The position numbers were made by a program, and so were the translations under genes. From assembly GCA_035940955.1 (NCBI GenBank), contig DASZEJ010000086.1:1-45324 (forward strand): 45,324 nucleotides of DNA, given 5' to 3'. The stretch comes from CADCVT01 sp035940955 (GTDB lineage Bacteria; Actinomycetota; Thermoleophilia; Solirubrobacterales; Solirubrobacteraceae). Positions within the stretch are counted from its first letter, which is position 1. Every line of letters begins with the position of its first letter. The notes beneath the pieces are model-generated. The model was not told the DNA's origin. It worked only from the letters and a program-made list of their open reading frames with translations, and ran no database searches. Shown here one piece after another: positions 38,453 through 45,324 of this stretch.

Positions 38453-39078
38453 AGGAGGTAGACCGACGAATAGACGAGGATCCACATGACGTCGACGAAG
38501 TGCCAGTAGATCCCCGGCACCTCGACGCCGCGGTGCTCCTCGGGCGTGAAGTGGCCGCGGAACGCGCGGACCGTCGCGAACGTCAGCAGCAGCAGGCCGA
38601 TGAAGACGTGCGCGCCGTGCAGGCCGGTCAGCCCGTAGAACACCGAGCCCTGCGCGAGCACCTTCGGCGTCAGGCCCTCCTGCGTCAGGTTGACGTACTC
38701 GTTGATCTGGACGAACAGGAACGTCGCGCCGAGCAGCAGCGTCAGCACGAGCCCCGCCCGCAGGTGCGCCCGGTTGCCGCGCTTCGCGCCCTCGAGGGCC
38801 CAGTGCATCGTCAGCGACGAGGAGACCAGGATCGCCGTGTTGACGCCGGCGACGACCTTCGGCAGCGCGAAGTCGTCGACCGGGAACCAGTCCGACCCCG
38901 CCACGACCCGGATGAAGAAGTAGGCCGTGAAGAAGGCCCCGAAGACCATGATCTCCGAGATGATGAAAAGCAGCATCCCGAGGAGCTGGGGCTCCACCCG
39001 GGAGGAGCTGTTCGCCGGCGGCGGGCCGTGGTGCTCGTCGTGCGCGTGGGCGCCGTGGGTGAGGGCGGCGGCTTCCAT
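38449..39078 (-). CDS. ctaE: cytochrome c oxidase subunit III
   Basis: A 209-residue membrane protein with five predicted helices. LLGMLLFIISEIMVFGAFFTAYFF near the start (about 32-55) and LTGLHGAHVFIGLLLL and VPGIYWHFVDVMWILVYSSVYLL at the end are standard subunit III blocks. The size is that of the short, five-helix form found with caa3 enzymes. Its ATG shares one base with the stop of the USP-like gene. It is the last clear gene of the oxidase operon. Confidence 0.95.
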   Translation of the reverse strand: MEAAALTHGAHAHDEHHGPPPANSSSRVEPQLLGMLLFIISEIMVFGAFFTAYFFIRVVAGSDWFPVDDFALPKVVAGVNTAILVSSSLTMHWALEGAKRGNRAHLRAGLVLTLLLGATFLFVQINEYVNLTQEGLTPKVLAQGSVFYGLTGLHGAHVFIGLLLLTFATVRAFRGHFTPEEHRGVEVPGIYWHFVDVMWILVYSSVYLL

Positions 39079-39911
39079 CAGGCGGTCGCCGTCTCCGGCA
39101 CGTCGACCTCGACGTGCTCGATCTCCGCGGTCGTCGACTTGCGGACGCGCTCGATCAGGTCGCTGCGCAGCCAGCCGCTCTTCTCGCCCGGCAGCGTCGA
39201 GATGACGACCTTGTCGACCGTGAAGAGGTCGAGGGCGTTCATGGTCGCGTCGTAGGGGTCGGGGTCGCCGATCATGCCGGAGGCGAGGATGCCGTTCTCG
39301 CGCAGCGTCCGCAGCAGCCGCCCGAGCCGCTCGCGCGCGACGTGCGCCGCCTGGCCCTCGCCGCCCTCCTGGGGGATGACGCAGACGAAGACGCGGGCCG
39401 AGTCGTCGCTCGCCTGCCGCTTGAGCACGTCGATGAGCGCCTCGCCGCCCGACGTGCGGTTGGCGACCACGAGCGTCACGCCGACGGCCAGCCCCTCGGC
39501 CTCGACGTCGGTGACGAGGTGCTCGACCGGCCGGTCGGTCTCCTCGCGGATGCGCTCGACGAGGTCGCGGCGCAGCCAGCCCGACCGCACCTCCGGCAGC
39601 GTCGAGACGATGATCTCGTCGGGGGCGTAGCTCGCGACGGCGTCGAGCGTCGCGGTGAACGGGTCCTCGTCGCCGATCTCGCCGGTGATCTCGATGCCCT
39701 GCGCCTTCAGGAAGTCGTGCGAGAGCTGGATGCGCAGCTGCGCGGCGTCCCGCTGGGCGTGGTCGTAGATGACGTCGCCGTGCCTCGGCCGGGCGAGCGG
39801 CACGACGAGGTGGAACTCGACGTCGCCCTGCTCCGCGCGCTGCTTGACGGCCTCGAGCAGCTTGCGCCCGCCGACCGTCCGGTTCGCGACCACGAGGACC
39901 CTCTTCGCCAT
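39078..39911 (-). CDS. tandem universal-stress-protein-like protein within the oxidase operon
   Basis: A 277-residue soluble protein with an internal duplication. The halves (1-135 and about 143-277) both start with a VVANRT-x-GG strand-loop, contain a GxIGD(E/P)DP(F/Y)(T/D)AT segment, and end with the motif (I/V)STLP-x3-SGWLR-x-DL-x-ER. This is an HUP/USP-like alpha/beta fold; the usual USP ATP loop G-x2-G-x9-G-S/T is not evident. It lies between ctaD (6-nt gap) and ctaE (1-base overlap), so it is made with the oxidase. Its role, perhaps assembly or sensing, is unknown. Confidence 0.75.
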   Translation of the reverse strand: MAKRVLVVANRTVGGRKLLEAVKQRAEQGDVEFHLVVPLARPRHGDVIYDHAQRDAAQLRIQLSHDFLKAQGIEITGEIGDEDPFTATLDAVASYAPDEIIVSTLPEVRSGWLRRDLVERIREETDRPVEHLVTDVEAEGLAVGVTLVVANRTSGGEALIDVLKRQASDDSARVFVCVIPQEGGEGQAAHVARERLGRLLRTLRENGILASGMIGDPDPYDATMNALDLFTVDKVVISTLPGEKSGWLRSDLIERVRKSTTAEIEHVEVDVPETATA

Positions 39912-39916
39912 CTACG

Positions 39917-41806
39917 TCACTCCCTGCTCGGTTCCACGGCCGCGCCCGCGGGCTGCTCCACCCGCGCGCCGCCCTTGAACACGCCGTGCACCGCGCCGGG
40001 GACGCCGTACTCGTACGGCCCGCCGACGACGGTCGGAATGTGATCGAAGTTGAAGATCGGCGGCGGGGAGGACACCTGCCACTCGAGCGTCAGCGCGCGC
40101 CACGGGTTCGCCGCCGCGCGCGGGCCGCCGCGCCACGACGCGACGATGTTGTAGACGAAGACGAGCATCGACAGCCCGAGGCAGAAGCTGGCGACCGTGA
40201 TGAAGAGGTTCCAGCCCGCGAAGCCCTCGGAGTAGTCGTAGACCCGCCGCGGCATCCCCTTGACGCCGATCCAGTGCATCGGGCCGAACGACAGGTTGAA
40301 GAACACGAACGTCATCCAGAAGTGCAGCCGCCCGAGGGTCTCGTCGAACATCCGGCCCGTCATCTTCGGGAACCAGTAGTAGACCCCGGCGAAGATCGTG
40401 AACACCGATCCGCCGAACAGCACGTAGTGGATGTGCGCGACGACGAAGTACGTGTCGCTCGTGTGGATGTCGATCGGGATCATCGCGAACATCACGCCGC
40501 TGATCCCGCCGAGGGTGAACATGGTGAGGAAGCCGAGCGCGAAGAGCATCGGCGTGTCGAGCCGCAGCACCCCTCGCCACAGCGTCGCGAGCCACGAGAA
40601 GATCTTGATGCCGGTGGGCACCGCGATCACCGCCGTGGTGATCATCATCGGGATGCGGATCCACGACTGCATGCCCGACACGAACATGTGGTGCGCCCAC
40701 ACCGTGAAGCCGAGCACGACGATGGCCAGCAGCGAGAACGCCATCATCCGGTAGCCGAAGATGGGCTTGCGCGCCTTCACGGCGATGATCTCCGACACGA
40801 TCCCGAAGCCCGGCAGCATCATGATGTAGACGGCCGGGTGGGAGTAGAACCAGAAGACGTGCTGGTACATCAGCACGTCGCCGCCGGCCCCCGAGTCGAA
40901 GAACCGGAAGCCGAGGCCGCGGTCGAGCAGGATGAAGAACTGCGACGCGGCGATGAACGGCGTGGCGATGACGACGAGCAGCGAGGTCGAGAAGTTCGCC
41001 CACACGAGCAGCGGCATGCGGAAGAACGACATGCCAGGCGCCCGCATGGTGATGATCGTCACCAGGAAGTTCAGCGCGGTGGCGATCGAGGACGCCCCGG
41101 CGAACTGCACCCCGATCGTGAAGAACTCCTGGCCTATCGGCGAGGTCTCCGACAGCGGCGCGTAGGCCGTCCAGCCCGTCGCGAACGAGCCGCCGGGGGC
41201 GAAGAACGACAGCAGCATCATCGTGCCCGCGAGCGGCAGCAGCCAGAACGACAGCGCGTTCAGCCGCGGGAACGCCATGTCCGGCGCCCCGATCATCAGC
41301 GGGATCACGAAGTTCGCCAGCCCGGCGAACACCGGGATGATGAACAGGAAGATCAGGATCGACGCGTGGACCGAGAAGAGGCCGTTGTAGGTGTCCGCGT
41401 CGACGAACTGGCGCCCCGGCTGGGCCAGCTCCGCGCGCATGAGCATCGCGAGCAGGCCGCCGACGAACAGGAAGAAGAACGAGGTGACCGTGTACTGGAT
41501 CCCGATCACCTTGTGGTCGGTGTTCACGCGGAAGTAGTCGCGCCAGGAGTGCGCGCCGTGCGAGGAGTGGTCCTCGGGGCGCGTGGGGCGGCCGGCCGCC
41601 CAGTAGAACCAGTAGTCGAAGGCGCCGAGGCCGACGAGCATGAACAGCGGCACGGCGAGCATCGCCACGCGCGCGACGGCGTCGCCCTGGAGCACCGGGT
41701 CGTCGCCGCCGATCGCCCGCAGCCCGCACACGAGCGCGTACGAGAACGCGAGGCCCAGCAGGCCGAACAGGCCCGCTCGCGTCAGGCCGGGCGCACGGAG
41801 TCTCAC
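39917..41806 (-). CDS. ctaD: cytochrome c oxidase subunit I (caa3 type, A2-like)
   Basis: A 629-residue catalytic subunit. Heme a and a3 ligands lie in FSVHASILIF and AHIHYVLFGG, and CuB ligands in the SHPAVY loop and WAHHMF. Helix VI reads FWFYSHPAVYIMMLP, the YSHP signature of A2-type oxidases in which Tyr-Ser replaces the Glu of the A1 D-channel. APDMAFPRLN keeps the D-channel entry. The N-terminus carries two extra hydrophobic segments and the C-terminus a 70-residue soluble tail. GTG 41806 overlaps the ctaC stop. Confidence 0.96.
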   Translation of the reverse strand: MRLRAPGLTRAGLFGLLGLAFSYALVCGLRAIGGDDPVLQGDAVARVAMLAVPLFMLVGLGAFDYWFYWAAGRPTRPEDHSSHGAHSWRDYFRVNTDHKVIGIQYTVTSFFFLFVGGLLAMLMRAELAQPGRQFVDADTYNGLFSVHASILIFLFIIPVFAGLANFVIPLMIGAPDMAFPRLNALSFWLLPLAGTMMLLSFFAPGGSFATGWTAYAPLSETSPIGQEFFTIGVQFAGASSIATALNFLVTIITMRAPGMSFFRMPLLVWANFSTSLLVVIATPFIAASQFFILLDRGLGFRFFDSGAGGDVLMYQHVFWFYSHPAVYIMMLPGFGIVSEIIAVKARKPIFGYRMMAFSLLAIVVLGFTVWAHHMFVSGMQSWIRIPMMITTAVIAVPTGIKIFSWLATLWRGVLRLDTPMLFALGFLTMFTLGGISGVMFAMIPIDIHTSDTYFVVAHIHYVLFGGSVFTIFAGVYYWFPKMTGRMFDETLGRLHFWMTFVFFNLSFGPMHWIGVKGMPRRVYDYSEGFAGWNLFITVASFCLGLSMLVFVYNIVASWRGGPRAAANPWRALTLEWQVSSPPPIFNFDHIPTVVGGPYEYGVPGAVHGVFKGGARVEQPAGAAVEPSRE

Positions 41807-42891
41807 TTGCTCACCCCCTCCAGGTACTTCACGAGTGCGTCGAGCTCCTCCGGCGAGAGGAGCTGCTCGTAGTTGTCGGGCATGATGCCCTCTCCGAACC
41901 CCTCGGCGATCTCGCTGTTGGGGTCGGCGATCTGCTTGCGGATCTCGTCGGCGGTCATGCCGCGGAGCGCCTCGTCCAGGTCAGGCCCGGTCGTGCCGCT
42001 GGTGCCGGCGTCGCTCAGCGTGTGGCAGGCGCCGCAGGCGGTCGCCTCGCCGTTGCCCTCGGCGAAGAGCGTCTTGCCGTCGACCTCCTCGCCGCCGGCC
42101 GTGCCGCCGCCGGCGGTGCCGCCGCGGCTCTTCTTCTCCTCGAGCCAGCGGTCGAAGTCCTCGCGCGAGACGACGTTCGCCGTCTGGCGCATGTAGGCGT
42201 GGCCGATGCCGCACAGCTCGGCGCAGACGACCGAGAACCGGCCCGTCCGGTTGGGCGTCACGCGGTAGCGCGTCTCCATGCCGGGGACGGCGTCGATCTT
42301 CATCCGCCACGCGGGCACCCAGAAGTCGTGCAGGACGTCCTGGGACTTGACGTAGAAGTGGACCGGCTGGTCCTTGGGGACGTAGAGCTGGGCGGTGCGG
42401 ATCGGCTTGCCGCCGGTGATCGCCTCCGGGTACTCGAACGTCCAGGTGAACTGCTGGCCGACGACGTTGATCCGCCACTCGTTGGCCTTCGCCTCCTCGA
42501 TGTCCTCGAGCACGAAGTAGGCGTACGTGCAGAGGCCGAGGATGAGGACCGCCGGGATGACCGTCCAGACGACCTCCAGCCGGGTGTTGCCGTGGATCGG
42601 CGGGCCGTCCTGCAGCTCCTGCCCCGGGCGCATGCGGAAGCGCCACACGCAGTAGAGGACGAACGCCTGGACGCCGACGAAGACCGGGACGGACGCGATG
42701 ACGAGGACGTCCCAGAGCGTGTCGATGGGGTCGGCCTGCGTCGACGCGGGCGTCGGGAACCAGTCGATGAGGAGCCCGAGGACGATCCCGACCGCGCTCG
42801 AGAAGAGCACGATGAGCACCATGGGAAGGACCGCCGCGCGGTCCTTCTGCCTGTGCTGGATGTTCCCCGTGTCCTCCTCCCGGGCCGCCAT
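41803..42891 (-). CDS. ctaC: cytochrome c oxidase subunit II with fused cytochrome c domain
   Basis: A 362-residue protein. Two membrane helices (about 22-45 and 65-85) are followed by a cupredoxin domain with the CuA site in VVCAELCGIGHAYM. A Gly/Thr-rich linker (TAGGGTAGG) leads to a class I cytochrome c with heme motif CGACH and a distal Met in GIMPDNY. The fusion defines a caa3 oxidase, which takes electrons from a soluble cytochrome or copper protein. First gene of the operon, with a TAGGAT hexamer 9 nt before the ATG. Confidence 0.95.
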   Translation of the reverse strand: MAAREEDTGNIQHRQKDRAAVLPMVLIVLFSSAVGIVLGLLIDWFPTPASTQADPIDTLWDVLVIASVPVFVGVQAFVLYCVWRFRMRPGQELQDGPPIHGNTRLEVVWTVIPAVLILGLCTYAYFVLEDIEEAKANEWRINVVGQQFTWTFEYPEAITGGKPIRTAQLYVPKDQPVHFYVKSQDVLHDFWVPAWRMKIDAVPGMETRYRVTPNRTGRFSVVCAELCGIGHAYMRQTANVVSREDFDRWLEEKKSRGGTAGGGTAGGEEVDGKTLFAEGNGEATACGACHTLSDAGTSGTTGPDLDEALRGMTADEIRKQIADPNSEIAEGFGEGIMPDNYEQLLSPEELDALVKYLEGVSK

Positions 42892-42900
42892 CGGCCCGCG

Positions 42901-42906
42901 ATCCTA
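42901..42906 (-). promoter_or_regulatory. -10 hexamer TAGGAT of the caa3 oxidase operon
   Basis: On the minus strand TAGGAT lies 9 nt before the ctaC ATG (42891) without a Shine-Dalgarno sequence, suggesting the oxidase operon is transcribed as a leaderless mRNA. Confidence 0.5.
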
Positions 42907-42963
42907 CGCATTCGCGCGGCGGCGCGGTACCCCGGCTGCGCGCCGGGAGGGGACACGGCGGTG

Positions 42964-43428
42964 CTACGCGGCGGCGAAGTCGCGCCGGCCGAGCCCGGCG
43001 CCCTCGGTGACGGGCCGGACGATCCGCTCGCTGCGGTCGCTGCGGTCCACGCCGAGCGCCGCGGGGCCGGCGCCGCGGCGGCGCGCGGCCCGGTAGTCGG
43101 ACGGCGAGATCCCGTGGTGGCGCCGGAACGCCTTGGCGAACTGGGCCGGCTGGCGGTAGCCGACGCGGTAGGCGACCTCGCGGACGGTGAGCGCGCGGGT
43201 GGCGAGCAGCTCGGCCGCGCGGTCCATCCGGACGCCGGTCAGGTGGTCGCGGAACGTCGTGTCGCCGATCTCCGAGTACGCGCGCTGGAGCTGGCGGCGG
43301 GAGGAGGCGACGCGGCGGGCGATGTCGTCCAGGGACAGGTCCGTCGCGAAGTCGGACTCGACGATGGCGACGGCGTCCTCGAAGAGACTGGTGCGGTGCG
43401 TGACGGTGGTGGGGCGCTGGGTGGGCAT
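42964..43428 (-). CDS. AraC-type transcriptional regulator, DNA-binding domain only
   Basis: A 154-residue protein. Residues about 18-115 form the double helix-turn-helix of the AraC family: LSLDDIARRVASSRRQLQRAY, then VREVAYRVGYRQPAQFAKAFRRHHGISPSDYR. There is no ligand-binding domain, so it may respond through partner proteins or abundance. The C-terminal 40 residues are Arg/Gly-rich. It is divergent from a CBS gene across 137 nt that contain a palindrome, and lies just upstream of the oxidase operon. Target genes are not known. Confidence 0.87.
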   Translation of the reverse strand: MPTQRPTTVTHRTSLFEDAVAIVESDFATDLSLDDIARRVASSRRQLQRAYSEIGDTTFRDHLTGVRMDRAAELLATRALTVREVAYRVGYRQPAQFAKAFRRHHGISPSDYRAARRRGAGPAALGVDRSDRSERIVRPVTEGAGLGRRDFAAA

Positions 43429-43500
43429 CGCCGGGAGTACGAGGGTCCCAGGTGGCGCGGATGAGCTTGCGTCGGCAACGGGCGCGTTACCGCTATGCGT

Positions 43501-43552
43501 CGACCGCTGCGGTCGGTGGCAGAGTTTGCTACAACGGTTGCGAGTACAACGG
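43501..43552. promoter_or_regulatory. palindrome and direct repeats in the araC-like/CBS intergenic region
   Basis: A 7+1+7 palindrome, CGACCGCTGCGGTCG (43501-43515), is followed by two TACAACGG copies (43530-43537, 43545-43552) with 15-bp spacing. Spaced direct repeats are the usual AraC-family operator form. The palindrome could bind another dimeric regulator. Both lie in the divergent gap. Confidence 0.4.
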
Positions 43553-43565
43553 GAGGTCGGTTCGC

Positions 43566-43979
43566 ATGCAGGTCCGCGACGGGATGAGCAAGGTGGTGCT
43601 GACGGTCGGTCCGGGCCACTCGCTGCGCGAGGCGGCCAAGCAGATGTCCGAGCGCGGCGTCGGCGCGGCCGTGGTCATGGACCCCGAGGGCGAGGGGCCG
43701 GGCATCATCACCGAGCGCGACATCCTCTACTCGCTGGGGCACGACCAGGACGTCGACAGCGAGAAGGTCTGCGACCACCTGACCTCCGACGTCGTCTACG
43801 CGGCCCCCGACTGGTCGCTCGAGGAGGCCGCGGCCCAGATGGTCAAGGGCAACTTCCGCCACCTGATCGTCATGGAGGGCGGCGAGTGCGTGGGCGTCCT
43901 GTCGGTGCGGGACGTCGTGCGGTGCTGGACCGACGACGGCGCGTCGTGCGACGTGCCGGCGACGGCGGACGCGGTCTAG
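43566..43979 (+). CDS. two-CBS-domain protein
   Basis: A 137-residue CBS pair. The first domain has MSKVVLTVGPGHSLREAAKQM and GAAVVMDPEGEGPGIITERDIL. The second has LTSDVVYAAPDWSLEEAAAQM and RHLIVMEGGECVGVLSVRDVV. The start is placed at ATG 43566, where the fold begins; an ATG at 43452 would add 38 residues of poor quality. CBS pairs of this size usually bind adenosine ligands. No partner domain is encoded nearby. Confidence 0.85.
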   Translation: MQVRDGMSKVVLTVGPGHSLREAAKQMSERGVGAAVVMDPEGEGPGIITERDILYSLGHDQDVDSEKVCDHLTSDVVYAAPDWSLEEAAAQMVKGNFRHLIVMEGGECVGVLSVRDVVRCWTDDGASCDVPATADAV

Positions 43980-44083
43980 CAGGCGCTCCGTTCGGTCTCG
44001 CGCGGGCAGGTCGGCGGCGTCGCTGACGGCTCGGCGAGGGAAGGTGGTCCGACCTCGGACCGCGACGGCGGGACGCTGCGCGG

Positions 44084-44320
44084 TTAGTGGTGGCGGTGCT
44101 CCGCCGGGAGCTCTTCGAACTCGCGCCGCGCGCCGCGCACCCACGAGACGATCACGCTGACGAGCAGCACGAGGCCCGCGATGAGCAGGAACGGGAACGC
44201 GATCGTGATGCCGAGGAGGGCGGTCGTGACCGCGACCGCGATGAGGAGCGGCTGGATGCTCGGCCCGGGGATGTGGATGTCCTCGCCGGGCGGCGGGACG
44301 GGGCGGTCGACGGGGCTCAT
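44084..44320 (-). CDS. small membrane protein, cytochrome oxidase subunit IV-like
   Basis: A 78-residue protein. It begins with a Pro-rich segment and the motif EDIHIPGPSIQPLL, then two closely spaced helices (about 24-42 and 44-62), and ends in an acidic/His tail. IH(I/L)PGPS-x3-PLL is a motif I associate with small accessory subunits of actinobacterial heme-copper oxidases. It overlaps the 37-residue gene upstream by four bases (ATGA) and is close to ctaB. Role in oxidase assembly or stability inferred. Confidence 0.65.
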   Translation of the reverse strand: MSPVDRPVPPPGEDIHIPGPSIQPLLIAVAVTTALLGITIAFPFLLIAGLVLLVSVIVSWVRGARREFEELPAEHRHH

Positions 44321-44430
44321 AGGCCGTTGTAGAGGAGCGCTGCGATCCAGGAGATCCCGAACATGAAGAGGATCACCGTGGCCGCGATCAGCGCGGTCCG
44401 GAGGTTCTTGCGGGCGAGCTTCTTGTCCAT
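44317..44430 (-). CDS. 37-residue single-helix membrane protein
   Basis: ATG 44430 to TGA 44317 encodes a basic N-terminus (MDKKLARKNLRT) and one transmembrane helix (ALIAATVILFMFGISWIAAL), ending YNGL. It overlaps the subunit IV-like gene by four bases, a coupling that supports both being real. A TAGGAT hexamer lies 10 nt upstream inside the ctaB stop. Likely a small oxidase-linked subunit or assembly peptide; it is below the size usually annotated. Confidence 0.6.
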   Translation of the reverse strand: MDKKLARKNLRTALIAATVILFMFGISWIAALLYNGL

Positions 44431-44440
44431 CGGGCGGCGG

Positions 44441-44446
44441 ATCCTA
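44441..44446 (-). promoter_or_regulatory. possible -10 hexamer TAGGAT before the 37-residue gene
   Basis: On the minus strand TAGGAT starts with the ctaB TAG stop and lies 10 nt before ATG 44430. It matches the hexamer in front of ctaC exactly. Confidence 0.35.
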
Positions 44447-45324
44447 CAGGCGCGCGTCGGCGACCATCGAGACGAACAGCAGCGCCAGGTAGGCCAGCGA
44501 GAACAGGTAGAGCCGCAGGGCGCTGCGGCGGTCGGCGCGGCGGTACAGCCGCACCGCGAGCCAGATGAACCCGGCGTTCAGCGCCAGCGACGAGAAGAGG
44601 TAGATCAGGCCGAACCCATCGGCCGAGAACAGCAGCTGCGTGACCGCGTAGAGCAGCACGCTGTAGAGCAGGATCTGCCGCCGCGTCTCGCGCTCGCCGC
44701 GGACGACCGGCAGCATGGGCACCCCGACCCGCGCGTACTCGTCCTTCATGAGCAGCGACAGCGCCCAGAAGTGCGGCGGCGTCCAGAAGAACACGATCGC
44801 GAACAGGTAGAGCGCGGTGCCGTTCAGCGACCCGGTCGTCGCCGCCCAGGCGACGAGCGGCGGGATCGCCCCCGCGGCGCCGCCGATGACGATGTTCTGC
44901 GGCGTGCGGCGCTTCAGCCAGACCGTGTAGACGAAGACGTAGCCGAGGAAGCCGCCGAGCGACAGCCCGGCCGCGAGCGGGTTGGCGAACACCGCCAGCA
45001 CCACGACCGACAGCGCCGCGAGGGCGCAGCCGAACGCGAGCGCCGCCGCGGGCGAGACGCGCCCGCTCGGCACCGGCCGGTCGGCGGTCCGCGCCATCCG
45101 CGCGTCGATGTCGCGGTCGTACCAGTGGTTGACCGCCCCGGCGCCGCCCGAGGCGAGCGAGCCGCCGAGCACCGTCCAGAACACCAGTGCGAGCGACGGA
45201 TCACCCGCGACGTACATCGTCGTGATCGTGGTGAGCAGCAGCAGCGACTGGACCTTCGGCTTGGTCAGCGCGACGTAGTCGGCGGTCAGCTGCCGGATCC
45301 GGCCGGCCGCCAGCGTCGCGGGAG
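44444..45324 (-). CDS. ctaB: protoheme IX farnesyltransferase (heme O synthase), 5' end outside window
   Basis: A UbiA-family prenyltransferase that attaches farnesyl to heme b, making heme O for conversion to heme A of the oxidase. The Asp-rich prenyl-diphosphate site NHWYDRDIDARMARTADRP and the second loop VFFWTPPHFWALSL with KDEYARVGVPMLPVV are clear. The frame stays open to the window edge with the typical ALTKPKVQSLLLLT ahead of an internal ATG at 45217, so the true start lies beyond 45324. Seven or more helices remain. Linked to the caa3 genes by function. Confidence 0.94.
   Translation of the reverse strand, partial: PATLAAGRIRQLTADYVALTKPKVQSLLLLTTITTMYVAGDPSLALVFWTVLGGSLASGGAGAVNHWYDRDIDARMARTADRPVPSGRVSPAAALAFGCALAALSVVVLAVFANPLAAGLSLGGFLGYVFVYTVWLKRRTPQNIVIGGAAGAIPPLVAWAATTGSLNGTALYLFAIVFFWTPPHFWALSLLMKDEYARVGVPMLPVVRGERETRRQILLYSVLLYAVTQLLFSADGFGLIYLFSSLALNAGFIWLAVRLYRRADRRSALRLYLFSLAYLALLFVSMVADARL

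Noticed and set aside
39986..41872. 628-codon plus-strand frame opposite ctaD
   Set aside because: Highly charged Arg/Glu/His composition and antisense to a clear oxidase subunit.
1..45324. tRNA, rRNA, insertion sequence or integrase genes
   Set aside because: No tRNA-like cloverleaf, rRNA segment, transposase or integrase could be supported anywhere in the window.

Overview
This is a very GC-rich, gene-dense window with no rRNA or tRNA genes, no transposase and no CRISPR array. Frequent GTG starts, many GTGA/ATGA gene overlaps, leaderless-looking promoters, a caa3-type oxidase operon and a ribosomal protein S9 with a long acidic tail point to a high-GC Gram-positive actinomycete. The class Thermoleophilia (Solirubrobacterales, Conexibacter/Solirubrobacter type) fits best. 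That placement is inference from gene content and was not searched.

Layout. 1-3660: a membrane protein, a DUF47/PiT phosphate-uptake pair and two small membrane proteins. 3701-9541: an exported M23 peptidase on the minus strand, then rplM-rpsI-glmM-glmS (ribosome and UDP-GlcNAc precursor synthesis). 9548-17026: a Cys-rich unknown, NAD(P)HX repair (nnrE-nnrD fusion), a CBS protein, alanine racemase, a CCA-adding-type nucleotidyltransferase, a membrane M28 peptidase, a HIT protein and an enoyl-CoA hydratase-like protein.

17109-20305 is the most unusual block. Five tightly packed plus-strand genes encode a pentapeptide-repeat protein, a 153-aa protein with tandem FKEGKD repeats, a degenerate ATP-grasp paralogue, an intact ATP-grasp ligase and a 2OG-Fe(II) oxygenase. 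It looks like a peptide-modifying (RiPP-like) system. A convergent ABC-2 exporter operon (20307-22890) follows.

22958-28127: an exported unknown, a 215-bp palindromic non-coding element with long inverted ends, a lipoprotein, a zinc-ribbon protein, an HD-GYP protein, a GT4 glycosyltransferase and a cytochrome c-cupredoxin lipoprotein. 28134-33274: two tandem paralogous subtilases with an inserted beta-domain and collagen-like tails. 33377-36892: ACC deaminase, a matrixin-like protease, a small membrane protein and an NAD-dependent epimerase.

36902-38315 holds a second candidate peptide-modification locus: a 73-aa protein ending in GDDS/GDDT repeats, followed by a JmjC-type oxygenase whose reading frame overlaps the repeat tract. 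38449-45324 is the respiratory block: ctaC-ctaD-(tandem USP-like gene)-ctaE, an AraC-type regulator, a CBS protein, two small oxidase-linked membrane proteins and ctaB, which is cut by the window end.

Across the window a TAnnnT hexamer lies 7-10 nt before many start codons. This suggests widespread leaderless transcription and helps fix several starts.
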